DNA of 64,000 nt from Shewanella khirikhana (GCF_003957745.1 NZ_CP020373.1:2728001-2792000); one strand, 5' to 3'; shown: positions 16,167-25,036, counted from the first letter of the stretch. Numbers and translations are program-made. Notes: generated from the letters alone by a model not told the origin.

Positions 16167-17442
16167 TCTGTGTAAGTGGCATTCTTTCCCCTTATTGAAA
16201 GGACAACAGAATGCCAATATCAGACGAGCTTATTGCTCAACTCCTTGAGGGCTGTTCAAGCCCTGACGACATCCTCGGTGAGGATGGTCTTCTGAAACAA
16301 CTCACCAAAAAGGTGGCCGAGCGTGCGTTGGAAGTCGAGATGGATGCGCATCTCGGCTATGCCAAACATGGGCCATCAGGCAAAATTTCAGGCAACTCGC
16401 GTAACGGGAAAACCCACAAGTCTGTTCGCAGTCTCCATGGCGAAATGGAGCTTGAGGTCCCACGCGACCGCAACGGCACCTTTGAGCCAAAGCTGGTTCG
16501 TAAAAGCGAGAAGCAACTCAATGGGTTCGATGAGCGCATCATCTCGCTTTACGCCCGAGGGATGACGACCCGTGACATCCAGGCGCACTTCCAGGAAGCC
16601 TATGGTGTTGAAGTTTCGCCAACTTTCATATCACAGGTGACCAATGCCGTCATGGATGAGGTGGCTGCCTGGCAAAGCCGCCCGCTGGATAGTGTTTACC
16701 CGATTGTCTATCTCTATGCCCTGGTGGTGCGTAGCCGCGATAGCGGCGCGCTAGAGAACAAACACGTCTATCTTGCGCTCGGGATAAACCTCGATGGAGA
16801 GAAAGAACTGCTGGGCTTATGGATGGCTCAGACAGAAGGTGCCAAATTCTGGCTCTCAGTGGTAACGGAGCTTAAAAACAGAGGCTTTCAGGATATTCTG
16901 ATAGCCGGTGTTGACGGTCTGAAGGGCTTCCCGGAAGCGATAGAAGCCATTTATCCGCAGACTCAGAACCAGCTTTGTATTGTTCATCAGGTGCGCTACT
17001 CACTGCGCTATGTCAGTTGGAAACAGCGCAAGGAAGTCGCAGCCGATCTTCGCACTATTTACGCCGCCTCGACACTGGATGAGGCCGAGCGGGCGCTGGA
17101 TGCCTTTGCACAGAAATGGGACCATGAACAGCCCACCATCAGCCGTTCGTGGCGGGCTAACTGGGAGCGTCTGAGTGTGTTCTTCGACTATCCGCCGCAC
17201 ATCCGCAAAGTCATCTACACGACCAATGCGATAGAGTCACTGAATGCTTCGCTGCGGAAGGTAACCAAAACACGGCGTTCATTCCCGAACGATAAATCGG
17301 TGATGAAAGTGCTGTATTTGGCCTTGCATCAGATAGCGAAGAAGTGGACGATGCCGATACGGGATTGGCAGCAGGCAATGAGCCAGTTTACGATCCTGTT
17401 CGGTGACCGAATATCACAGTGATAAACCGCCATTTACACAGA
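16167..17442 (+). mobile_element. IS256-family insertion sequence
   Basis: The transposase gene is bounded by inverted repeats: TCTGTGTAAGTGGC at 16167-16180 and its complement (13 of 14 bases) at 17429-17442. No clear 8-9 base target duplication is visible, because both flanks are A-rich. It sits between an IS110 fragment on the left and an IS3 fragment on the right. Confidence 0.85.
16211..17422 (+). CDS. IS256-family transposase, first catalytic Asp replaced by Tyr
   Basis: A full-length (403-residue) mutator-type transposase with the N-terminal block NSRNGKTHKSV, the second catalytic Asp in AGVDGLKGFPEAI and the Glu in TTNAIESLN. The first Asp of the DDE triad, normally in the motif YLDAL, is a tyrosine here: residue 169, codon TAT at 16715-16717, in VYLYALVV. 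In this family the residue binds catalytic metal, so the enzyme is probably inactive although the frame is intact. Everything else is family-typical, which suggests a recent loss. Confidence 0.93.
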   Translation: MPISDELIAQLLEGCSSPDDILGEDGLLKQLTKKVAERALEVEMDAHLGYAKHGPSGKISGNSRNGKTHKSVRSLHGEMELEVPRDRNGTFEPKLVRKSEKQLNGFDERIISLYARGMTTRDIQAHFQEAYGVEVSPTFISQVTNAVMDEVAAWQSRPLDSVYPIVYLYALVVRSRDSGALENKHVYLALGINLDGEKELLGLWMAQTEGAKFWLSVVTELKNRGFQDILIAGVDGLKGFPEAIEAIYPQTQNQLCIVHQVRYSLRYVSWKQRKEVAADLRTIYAASTLDEAERALDAFAQKWDHEQPTISRSWRANWERLSVFFDYPPHIRKVIYTTNAIESLNASLRKVTKTRRSFPNDKSVMKVLYLALHQIAKKWTMPIRDWQQAMSQFTILFGDRISQ

Positions 17443-17815
17443 AAAATTTGCTGTCTCACAACTGGCGCAGCAAATACACGGGCTGGAAGTAAATGAAGTG
17501 ACAACCAGAATTGGGCTCTGAAAACAGAAAGCTCAAAAAGATACTGGCCAACGAGATACTCGAAGTAGAAGCATGAAAGATGAGCGGGACTTGCTTTACG
17601 ACCAGTTCAGCAGTGGCCAGCGCTTTCGGGTACTGAATGTGGTGGATGAATACTCTCGGGAAATGTCAAGTCAGTTAGTCTCTGTGCCCATAAGTGGCAG
17701 GTCGCGAGATTTCTCGACTAGTTGATGAAAGGGCTAGGTAAACCAAACAAGGTTTTCTGCGACAACGAGACAGAATTTACCAGCAAGGCAATGTTCTTCT
17801 GGAGCTAGGATACTG
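17443..17815 (+). pseudogene. IS3-family remnant (orfA end and orfB pieces)
   Basis: Several frames carry recognizable pieces: an orfA tail ENRKLKKILANEILEVEA near 17520-17575, then orfB segments RFRVLNVVDEYSRE (from ~17626) and KVFCDNETEFTSKAMFFW (~17750-17805). Frameshifts and deletions separate them; the second catalytic Asp is visible in CDNETEF. No intact reading frame remains. Confidence 0.7.
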
Positions 17816-17833
17816 ACGCCACATTAGATCCAG

Positions 17834-18094
17834 CTAAGAGAGGTGACACAAAACCTTTGTGGTAGCAGGATCTGCAGCTTTGTGGTAGCAAGATCTGCAG
17901 CAATGTTCACAACCATTTATCTTGATCTTTCTCCAGCGCCTCAGGGCGCTAAGCGAAGCCTCTTTGCAAGTAGGTTGCATTCCTAAATAAACCTGTCTCT
18001 CGGGCAAGGGCATATACTTACACCCCAACGTTAAGTTGTGAATTTCATGGTACCCTTCATCGTTTCTGGTATCATCAATTATGTATTCAGGCAC
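17834..18094 (-). CDS. Small cysteine-rich protein of unknown function
   Basis: An 86-residue frame starting at GTG (18092-18094) with a strong ribosome site (AGGAGG) just before. The body reads YHEIHNLTLGC, LPERQVYLG, C, ALRRW and NGCEHCCRSCY, a spacing of cysteines and histidines that could bind zinc and that I associate with short accessory-island proteins with no assigned function. The last ~15 codons run into a 23-base tandem repeat (17855-17900), so the original C-terminus has probably been altered. Confidence 0.55.
   Translation of the reverse strand: MPEYIIDDTRNDEGYHEIHNLTLGCKYMPLPERQVYLGMQPTCKEASLSALRRWRKIKINGCEHCCRSCYHKAADPATTKVLCHLS
17855..17900. repeat. Two 23-base tandem repeats
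   Basis: Two units differing at one base (GGTAGCAGGATCTGCAG against GGTAGCAAGATCTGCAG at their cores) lie head to tail inside the 3' end of the small cysteine-rich gene. Confidence 0.85.
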
Positions 18095-18361
18095 GAATCC
18101 TCCTAAGAAAGAAAAAGTAGCGCTTTCATCAATTACTACAAAACAAATTTAATTTTTAATATCTAAAATATCTAACGTCACGCTAATAGATTGATAAGCA
18201 TATGCTATTATCTTGAACCCCCTCAATTATTATTTATTATTTATATTTACCCACCTTAAAAACCATTACCGCATTCGAATTCACAGAAGTTTAAAGCCGT
18301 ATAAAAATCGCTACTTTAGATGTGCAGCCAAATAACAACAGCCTATACCGTAAAGCATCCA
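18095..18361. other. AT-rich non-coding stretch
   Basis: No gene seen. The DNA is markedly more AT-rich than the core region and probably contains the promoter of the small cysteine-rich gene on the minus strand. Confidence 0.5.
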
Positions 18362-19160
18362 TCTAAATAGCCGATCCGAATACTGCTACATTTTCGCGGT
18401 GCCGTGTCCGTTGCCAGGAAATGGCGAAACGGTTTCCATAAAATGCCATACCTTGCCAAGAAGTTCCCGAATGTTTCGGCAACTGTGATTGCGGGTTACC
18501 GTTTCATGTAGTGCCAGCCATAAACGCTCTATCTTGTTGACACACGGTGAGTATACCGGTTGAAACAACAACCTGAACTTGGGGTTACTCTTGAGCCAGG
18601 CCAGGGTTTTACGGCTCTTGTGAATGATGTAATTATCCAGAATTAGCGTGATAGTTTTGGCTTTGCGGTAATGTCGTTTGAGCTTTTCCAGCACCGCAAT
18701 AAACAGCTCCGACGCCTTGCTGGCGCTGCTTACATAAAGCACTTTTCCTGTCTTGGCATGCAGCGCTCCAGCCAAGTAGTGCTTGCGATTGTTACCTAGG
18801 GTGACCACGCGTTTTTGTTGCCCTTTGGGCATCCAGTCCGCACCGATTTTGGGGTTAAGGTCGATGTCTACTTCATCTTCATAGAATACCGGGTGCTCAG
18901 CACTGCACTGTTCAAGTGCCTGATTTATGGCGGCCATTTTCTCTGCTTTGCATGGGTTGACCTTTCCCCGAGATTAGTAACAATCGCTTGATGAGATATT
19001 CCAGCTTATGCTGCATGAAACGGTAACCCGCAATCACGCTTGCAGGAACATACAGGAACTGCTTTGTATGGTATGGCATTTTCTGGAAACCGTTTCGCCA
19101 TTTCCTAGCAACGGACACGGCACCACGAAAATGTAGCTGTATTCGGATCAGCTATTTAGA
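18362..19160. mobile_element. Degenerate IS630 element with long inverted ends
   Basis: The two ends are inverted copies of each other over about 148 bases (18362-18509 against 19013-19160, roughly 85 percent identical by eye). The left copy contains the 3' end of the transposase gene, so the right copy is an inverted duplicate of coding sequence, not just a terminal repeat. Both outer ends read TCTAAATAGC. Confidence 0.7.
18386..18937 (-). pseudogene. IS630-family transposase, C-terminal part
   Basis: The 183-residue frame matches the DDE_3 half of IS630 transposases: VFYEDEVDIDL (first Asp), LILDNYIIHKS (second Asp) and SPCVNKIERLW (Glu). The N-terminal ~150 residues with the DNA-binding domain are missing; the position is occupied by the inverted duplicate of the 3' end. 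It cannot encode a functional transposase alone. Confidence 0.82.
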
Positions 19161-19461
19161 AACGCTCTGAGGGTTAAATTCACTTAAGATTTTGACAAGT
19201 TCTAAGTCTTATGAAGCCCTGAATCTCAGAGTATTCCAAAATAAGCGAAAATTTGCCTACATAACAAATATTAATATCATTTAAACCTTAAAGCGTCGTT
19301 ACGCATGATATATGTTAACAGCAAACTTCAGTTCTATAGAAGCAAGGTCAATACGATACCATTACCCGCCCTTTTTTAAACGGGTGCTAGCAACCAAGTA
19401 TATGTTGTTATTGTTATTGTCTGTTCGGGATTAAGTTACTAAAAGGAGTTAAGTAAATATA
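19161..19461. other. Upstream region of the subtilase operon
   Basis: About 300 AT-rich bases with no gene. A small hairpin (CCCGccctttttTAAACGGG-like, near 19368-19384) and a ribosome site (AAGGAG) before the protease ATG are visible. The ribosome site to ATG distance is about 13 bases, longer than usual. Confidence 0.5.
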
Positions 19462-21576
19462 ATGCGAAAGTCTATAATTGCGCTTAGCGTCACAACCGTT
19501 ATATTGGCTGGCTGTGGGGACAATAACACCACACCAGAGCCAGTAAATACAGCTCCCATAAGCAAGGACGTTACCTTTGACGCTCGTCAGTCAATTCGCT
19601 TAAAAGGAATGCTGGACGGAAAAGATGCCGAAGGCGGGATCAGTTTTTCTCTTGTTGAACCGAACGAGATCAAGCTGGGAGCGTTAAAAATTGAAGATAC
19701 CAGTATAGGTAGTTTCAGCTATCTCGCCAATGCGATGGAGGGCTCTGAGATTGTGCAATTTAAAGTCAGCGATGGCAAAAGCGAGTCAATCTCAACGTTA
19801 ACAATACATATCAGTGAGGGAGATCCGCTGTTCGAACACCAGTGGCATTTAAGAAATAACGGTCAAAATGCATTTGCCAAAAACAGAGGGAAGGCTGGTG
19901 AGGATATGAACGTGAGTGAAGCCGTTGCAAGCGGCATAACCGGTAAGGGCATTATCGTTGCCGTAGTCGATGACGGTTTAGAGGTAAGTCATCCAGATCT
20001 GAAAAACAATGTAATCCCTGGCGGCTCATACAATCTAATAACCGGCACTATAGACCCTACGCCTTTTGCCGATAGTGCCGCACATGGTACTTCGGTGGCT
20101 GGCATTATTGCAGCAGAAGGTTGGAATGACGTCGGTGGTCGTGGTGTTGCACCTCAAGCAGGTTTGATTGGGTTTAACTTTCTTGACCGGGATCCCACAG
20201 GCAAGGTTAAAAGCGTGCAGACATTTGAAAATTTCGCCAAATCGCATGGGGCAAGTGCTTACAGTGACCGTGCGCGGGTATTCAACCAAAGCTACGGTTA
20301 CTCGGTACCCTTCCCTCATAGCTTTGATGAGGACGAAAATGAGGTCTATGCCGAAATCACCACAGACAGCTTTGATGGAAAAGGAAGTATTTTTGTGAAG
20401 TCGGCCGGTAATGGCTACAACTACTATCGTTCACTCGGTACCTTCTGGCTACCAGGGGACTTTTTCAGTGCCCCGAAAGAAGGTAAAGCACCAAACCATG
20501 GCCTTCCTTTCCATAATTCAAACATGTCGACCGACAATGCCAACGTTTACAACCTTGTCGTTTCAGCTATTAACGCTGAAGGTAAACGATCGAGTTATTC
20601 CTCTGTGGGCTCCAATTTGTTTGTTACTGCACCAGGTGGCGAGTACGGTGTTAACAGTCCAGCTATTGTGACTACTGATCGTGTCGGTTGTGATAAGGGA
20701 AGTTCAACTGCTAAGGAGCGTCCATCTACGCCTTTTGATGGTGGTTTGCATCCGCTTAACCTTGAGTGTGACTACCGCTCAACCATGAATGGAACCTCCT
20801 CTGCTGCGCCAAACACCAGTGGTGCAGTTGCCATGATCATGAGCGCTAATCCGACTTTGAGTTGGCGGGATGTTCGTCATATCCTCGCCGCGACCTCCAC
20901 CAAGGTTGATGCCGATGTGGCCGCTAGAACTGTTGCTATCGGTGAAGAGCGCGATGCGCCACTGTACGAAGCCATTTCGGGTTGGCAGGAAAATGCCGCT
21001 GGTTATCACTTCCATAATGAATACGGCTTTGGCCGAGTTGATGTGAGTGCTGCAGTGGCAATGGCTAAGGAATATAAAGCCGAACTGGGCGATTACCTGC
21101 TCACTGAGTGGGTTACAAGCGAAAAAGATCTCGACAAGGCTATTCCTGATGCAAGTCTCACTGGAGTGTCTGATTCACTGGCATTTGAAGAAGATCTGGT
21201 TGTTGAAGCCGTTCAGATTGAGCTGACAGCTACCCATTTACGTTTGCCGGATCTGGCTGTGGAGTTGATTTCTCCAGCAGGTACCCGCAGTGTGTTGATG
21301 ACACCATACAATGGCATGGTGTATCAAGGGGCAATGGATGTAAGTGATCCGGACGATCTGGTGGCCGGTTATGATGCAACTCCTATGTTGTCGAATGCCT
21401 TCTATGGTGAGTCAGCGAAGGGCGAGTGGACCATCAAGCTAGTTGATGTGAACAGCGGTGAATACCGGTTCCTTAAATACGACAAGGGCTATATCAGTAT
21501 TCCCAACGAAAGCAACGGAATGCTGAAAGGGTGGTCTATTCGTTTTCATGGCCACAAGGCCAAGGTAGCCTCTTAA
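19462..21576 (+). CDS. Kexin-like S8 serine protease, lipoprotein
   Basis: A 704-residue secreted protease. The signal peptide ends in a lipobox (VILAGC). Residues ~30-125 look like a cadherin/tandem-95-type repeat (EGGISFSLVE, GSFSYLA, VQFKVSDGKSES). The subtilase domain follows with the full triad: Asp in AVVDDGLEVSHPDL, His in AAHGTSVAGI and Ser in NGTSSAAPNTSGAV. A C-terminal P domain (LPDLAVELISPAG, AFYGESAKGEWTIKLVD, GWSIRFHG) is diagnostic of the kexin/proprotein-convertase branch. The best-known relative of this layout is Aeromonas ASP, a toxin protease. The gene downstream, 10 bases away, fits its dedicated chaperone. The N-terminal repeat plus lipid anchor suggest a surface-tethered form. 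Confidence 0.9.
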   Translation: MRKSIIALSVTTVILAGCGDNNTTPEPVNTAPISKDVTFDARQSIRLKGMLDGKDAEGGISFSLVEPNEIKLGALKIEDTSIGSFSYLANAMEGSEIVQFKVSDGKSESISTLTIHISEGDPLFEHQWHLRNNGQNAFAKNRGKAGEDMNVSEAVASGITGKGIIVAVVDDGLEVSHPDLKNNVIPGGSYNLITGTIDPTPFADSAAHGTSVAGIIAAEGWNDVGGRGVAPQAGLIGFNFLDRDPTGKVKSVQTFENFAKSHGASAYSDRARVFNQSYGYSVPFPHSFDEDENEVYAEITTDSFDGKGSIFVKSAGNGYNYYRSLGTFWLPGDFFSAPKEGKAPNHGLPFHNSNMSTDNANVYNLVVSAINAEGKRSSYSSVGSNLFVTAPGGEYGVNSPAIVTTDRVGCDKGSSTAKERPSTPFDGGLHPLNLECDYRSTMNGTSSAAPNTSGAVAMIMSANPTLSWRDVRHILAATSTKVDADVAARTVAIGEERDAPLYEAISGWQENAAGYHFHNEYGFGRVDVSAAVAMAKEYKAELGDYLLTEWVTSEKDLDKAIPDASLTGVSDSLAFEEDLVVEAVQIELTATHLRLPDLAVELISPAGTRSVLMTPYNGMVYQGAMDVSDPDDLVAGYDATPMLSNAFYGESAKGEWTIKLVDVNSGEYRFLKYDKGYISIPNESNGMLKGWSIRFHGHKAKVAS

Positions 21577-21586
21577 GGAGCAACAG

Positions 21587-22048
21587 ATGAAGTATTCAAC
21601 AATTATGGCCGCCCTTAGTCTGACTCTGATGGCGGTACCCGCAATGGCCCATGACAAAAATCCTTTTGAAAATGGAGCCCAAGAGTATCATCAGTATGTC
21701 AGCAGGGCAGACTTTTTGGGCCTAAATAGCACCTTTTTCGTAAAAACAGACAAAGGCGTTCAAAAGGCAATGCGTTTGAGCCAAGGTCAACAGATTGTCA
21801 CTGAAGCTGGTGAACCATTAGCGACCCTTACAGGTAAGTTTGTGGTTAAACTCATTCCAGGTGTCGATGTCTCCGCTTTTGCTGCTGATACAGGTATGCG
21901 ACTTGACTGGCAAAATGACTCTCAGCTGCTTATTCTGGCGGCCAGTGAAGGAAGTGATCTTCTGCTGCTACTGAACACGCTTAAGCAAAATACTAACGTT
22001 GAGCGAGTGAAATTGGACAGAGCAGTATTGAAGCATCTACCTATGTAA
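21587..22048 (+). CDS. Probable ORF2-type chaperone of the kexin-like protease
   Basis: A 153-residue protein with a cleavable signal peptide (cleavage near AMAHDK). Nothing in it looks catalytic; the C-terminal half (GKFVVKLIPG, LLILAAS, LLLLLNTLKQ, VERVKLDRAVL) resembles a subtilase propeptide/I9-like fold. It starts 10 bases after the protease with a good ribosome site (AAGGAG). In Aeromonas the kexin-like protease ASP needs a ~152-residue protein, ORF2, encoded directly downstream for folding and activation; size, export signal and position agree. I could not align the sequences, so the equivalence is inferred. Confidence 0.7.
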   Translation: MKYSTIMAALSLTLMAVPAMAHDKNPFENGAQEYHQYVSRADFLGLNSTFFVKTDKGVQKAMRLSQGQQIVTEAGEPLATLTGKFVVKLIPGVDVSAFAADTGMRLDWQNDSQLLILAASEGSDLLLLLNTLKQNTNVERVKLDRAVLKHLPM

Positions 22049-22109
22049 AATGAACAATTCTCACTACTCGGTATTCCGGACTCTAGAATTGAAGCGCGAA
22101 ATGTAATTT

Positions 22110-22182
22110 GTACTAGCCCAAATCTAATCTGACAACGGCACCCAAAAATGGGGTAGCGGTCAGATCAGGTCTGAGCTAGTAC
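22110..22182. repeat. 73-base imperfect palindrome
   Basis: Arms of 24 bases (22110-22133 and 22159-22182) share GTACTAGC and ATCTGAC at their ends, with a few mismatches that are mostly G-U compatible. The loop holds a second small hairpin (ACCC-aaaaat-GGGGT). It may be a terminator-like structure for the protease pair or a solo miniature transposable element. Confidence 0.7.
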
Positions 22183-22231
22183 AACTAATCCCGGGGAAAG
22201 GTCCAGGGCCGGAGCATACTTTGAGCAGTTT

Positions 22232-23329
22232 CTAACCAAAGAACACTCTTTCCCGATAATCGTCGCACCAGCCAGCCTGTTTTAGCTTGTTTCTCTGGCT
22301 CGGGGCGCCACAGTCACATTGCCGTAGCATATTCATGACGAAGCGGCGGAACAGGGCTACGTTTTCGACAGCCCCTTCAAGTGCTATCCGTGAGTCGTCT
22401 TCTTTGAAAACTACATCCAGCACGTAATGCTGACTGTTTTCAATCCGCCAGTGCTGACGGATGTAATGACCAAGCAATTTATGCCGTGGTGATAGCGAGC
22501 TCACGTAGTAGCTGGTATCTGTCGTTGTCTTACCATTCTGCGAGCGATGTCGTTCCACAGCGACGATGCTTCGGATTGTTGGCCATCTTTCTGCAAGCTT
22601 TTCAGGCAGCTTTGCCTTCAGTTGGAAAACGTAGCGCTCTTCTTTTCGGCCATGGGCTTCTTGTTTGATTTCGGTGACAACTTTCTCTTTCTTCGCATCG
22701 AAAACAGTCTGAAACTGCGACTGAACAGCCTCCCAAAGAGCAGGCTGGTTATTTTTGACCTGAACAACAACGTGAGCCTTCTTTTCGCTGATTTTCTCCA
22801 GCGTTTCGCGCTGGCAGTGCAAGGCATCAAGTGTGATCACCGCGCCTTTCAGGTTAAGAACATCAAGCATCTGCCGAACCACGCTGATTTCACCGTTCTT
22901 GGTTTGGGTTGGCTTTTGGCTAAGGACCAATCCGTTTTCGGTGTCGTAGGCTGTAACCAACTGCAACGCCGTTTTGGAGTCATTGCGGTAAGAGCCTCTG
23001 AGCACCTTGCCGTCAAAAGCTATTACGGGTTTACCGATGCTGGCTCGCTGTTCATTCACCCAATTCAGCAGCGCTTCGAGCAATGACTCCGCGACCACGG
23101 TACGAAGGATCCGCGCAATAGTGTGTCTTCGGGGAATACCATGCTCAAACGGGCGAAATTTTCGCAGCCATGGCAGTTTATGGTCACCGTAAGTTTGAAT
23201 ATCCTGCCAGCCCTCGGCACCTGACATGATGGCGCTTAGTACGAGGAACATGACATCCACAAGGTCATGCCTTTGATTAACTTCAGAGCGGGTTTCTTCT
23301 ACAACGGTCAGGTGTTCGAGCAAGTTCAT
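22232..23329 (-). CDS. ISAs1-family transposase
   Basis: A 365-residue DDE transposase with family blocks DVMFLVLSAIMSGAEGW, RRHTIARIL, IAFDGKVLRGS (first Asp), VITLDALHCQ (second Asp), HWRIENSQHYVLDVVFKED (Glu) and NVALFRRFVMNML. All catalytic residues are present, so it may be active. I could not identify its terminal inverted repeats. It lies between the protease pair and RAYT debris. Confidence 0.93.
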   Translation of the reverse strand: MNLLEHLTVVEETRSEVNQRHDLVDVMFLVLSAIMSGAEGWQDIQTYGDHKLPWLRKFRPFEHGIPRRHTIARILRTVVAESLLEALLNWVNEQRASIGKPVIAFDGKVLRGSYRNDSKTALQLVTAYDTENGLVLSQKPTQTKNGEISVVRQMLDVLNLKGAVITLDALHCQRETLEKISEKKAHVVVQVKNNQPALWEAVQSQFQTVFDAKKEKVVTEIKQEAHGRKEERYVFQLKAKLPEKLAERWPTIRSIVAVERHRSQNGKTTTDTSYYVSSLSPRHKLLGHYIRQHWRIENSQHYVLDVVFKEDDSRIALEGAVENVALFRRFVMNMLRQCDCGAPSQRNKLKQAGWCDDYRERVFFG

Positions 23330-23576
23330 TGGAGCAGCGACTGATTAAATGAACCGCTATTAGATCACAGCTGATCTGCTCACTCAACACTGGCTAGAAA
23401 AGTACGATCCCGCCCTGGGGAAAGGTCAGCCTCTATCAGCTCTGGCCTTGCTTCAACAACAATGGTTGATTTGGTAGCGAGTAGTCAGCTTGATGACTCT
23501 AGGTGGCCAGTTTCAACCAAGCCAAGCCTCAGAATACCTCTGATAAGTTGGTTTTTGCCTTATTGGATGATTTCGC

Positions 23577-23809
23577 TCAGCAAAGCCACTTCTGGCAGTT
23601 GGCTGCGCCTTGTCGTCGTCGGCGGCGTCGGCTTAAGTGTTCACAGTACAGGCTAAGCTCTTCCAATGTGCCCACTGGCCCTTTAAACAGACGGGTGAAA
23701 TCTTTGGACAGCTTAAGCCAATTGTCAGGGCAAATGTTAAGGCGGCTCAGCATCGCTTGGGTGGATGCGCTGATACTGCCACGCTTGTCATCGCGCAAAA
23801 GCCTGCCAG
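23577..23809 (-). pseudogene. REP-associated transposase fragment (C-terminal)
   Basis: Nearly identical to the last ~75 residues of the full-length Y1 transposase at 27.1-28.1 kb (LLRDDKRGSISAS, ICPDNWLKLSKDF). The similarity extends over the downstream DNA, 23456-23809 against 26987-27332. It is cut at 23810 by the left end of an IS3 element. It carries an extra few CGR codons near its end compared with the other copy. Confidence 0.85.
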
Positions 23810-23873
23810 TGTAGTGGTCTAATGAATCCGGACACCATTTTAGGTGGTAAAGTTGCCATCGACGAGGTGTTTC

Positions 23874-24182
23874 ATGACCAGAAAAAGACGTTCCTTTACT
23901 CCAGAGTTCAAACTTGAGGCTGCCAGTTTAGTGCTCGACCAAGGTTATTCTATCCCCGAGGCCTGCCGTTCACTCGATATCGGGGAGTCAGCACTCAGAC
24001 GCTGGGTTAGTCAGTTGGAAGCCGAGCGTGGCGGCGCAACACCTATGAGTAAAGCCTTGACGCCTGAGCAGCAAAAGATCCAGGAACTAGAGGCCAGGAG
24101 CAATCGCCTTGAACGAGAGAAAGCCATTCTAAAAAAGGCAACCGCTCTCTTAATGCAGGACGAACTCGAACGTACGCGCTGA
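23874..24182 (+). CDS. IS3-family OrfA
   Basis: The helix-turn-helix DNA-binding subunit of an IS3 element: MTRKRRSFTPEFKLEAASLV, then GESALRRWVSQ, then a leucine-rich coiled coil (RSNRLEREKAILKKATALL). I chose the start at 23874 because the family begins at the basic TRKRR segment. A slippery A6G sequence at 24131-24137 within CTA-AAA-AAG allows a -1 shift into orfB, giving the OrfAB transposase. Confidence 0.92.
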   Translation: MTRKRRSFTPEFKLEAASLVLDQGYSIPEACRSLDIGESALRRWVSQLEAERGGATPMSKALTPEQQKIQELEARSNRLEREKAILKKATALLMQDELERTR

Positions 24183-25036
24183 TAGACCAATTGGGAGAGC
24201 AAGAGGCGGTGGAATTGGTCTGTGGGGCGTTCGATATCCCGCCATCCAGCTTTTATGATTACCTGCATCGCAAACACTTGCTTAATGTGCAGCAACTTCA
24301 TCAACGTAGTGAAATCAAGCGTTTATTCACTGAGAGTCGTTCTTCCGCAGGAAGTCGGACTTTAATGTCAATGCTGCGAGAGCTGGGGCATCAGGTTGGC
24401 CGTTATCGAGTGCGGCGCGTTATGAGAGAGTTGGGGCTGACATGCAAACAACCCGGTTCTCACGCTTACAAAACTGCCTCGGTTGAGCGGCCTGATATCC
24501 CTAATCGGCTAAATAGGGACTTTACGCCAACGACCCCGAATGTGTCGTGGTGCGGTGATATTACCTACGTCTGGGCAGGTAGCCGCTGGTGCTATCTGGC
24601 AACGGTCATGAACCTATACAGTCGCCGTGTTGTTGGCTGGGCGCTATCAGATAAACCTGACGCAGAATTAGCCGTTAGGGCACTGGATATGGCGTATGAG
24701 CAAAGAGGCAAGCCTCAACGGCTGATGTTTCACTCAGACCAGGGATGCCAGTACAGTAGCCGTGTATTCCGGCAACGACTATGGCGCTACCGTATCACTC
24801 AAAGTATGAGTCGTCGGGGAAACTGCTGGGATAACGCTCCGATGGAAAGGCTCTTTCGCAGTCTGAAATCAGAATGGATCCCAGCGACAGGGTACTCATC
24901 AATGATTGAGGCCAGGAAAGACATCAGCGAATACTTGATGCAATACTACAATCGGCAACGCCCACATCAACACAATGGTGGCGTTGCACCTGTTGATGCC
25001 GAGAATCGGCTTAACTTACTGTCCGGAATTAGTTGA
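24137..25036 (+). CDS. IS3-family OrfB (reached by -1 frameshift)
   Basis: The catalytic part, an rve-type integrase core: Asp in CGDITYVW, Asp in FHSDQGCQYSS and Glu in NAPMERLFRSLKSE, followed by NRQRPHQHNGG. The frame is open from the A6G slippage site at 24131-24137, so translation by -1 frameshifting from orfA gives a fusion that continues GNRSLNAGRTRTYAL. An internal start at 24191 would give OrfB alone. All catalytic residues are intact. Confidence 0.93.
   Translation, partial: GNRSLNAGRTRTYALIDQLGEQEAVELVCGAFDIPPSSFYDYLHRKHLLNVQQLHQRSEIKRLFTESRSSAGSRTLMSMLRELGHQVGRYRVRRVMRELGLTCKQPGSHAYKTASVERPDIPNRLNRDFTPTTPNVSWCGDITYVWAGSRWCYLATVMNLYSRRVVGWALSDKPDAELAVRALDMAYEQRGKPQRLMFHSDQGCQYSSRVFRQRLWRYRITQSMSRRGNCWDNAPMERLFRSLKSEWIPATGYSSMIEARKDISEYLMQYYNRQRPHQHNGGVAPVDAENRLNLLSGIS

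Noticed and set aside
17855..17900. Possible CRISPR-like repeats
   Set aside because: Only two directly adjacent units with no spacer; no cas genes in the window.
18912..19118. A 68-codon minus-strand frame at the right end of the IS630 element
   Set aside because: It is the inverted duplicate of the element's left end read in reverse, not a gene.
22547..23086. A 179-codon plus-strand frame inside the ISAs1 transposase
   Set aside because: Shadow of the transposase frame; no family resemblance.
23364..23477. Plus-strand open stretch reading HWLEKYDPALGKGQPLSAL
   Set aside because: It looks protein-like but is under 40 codons between two mobile elements and I cannot assign a family, so it is not listed as a gene.
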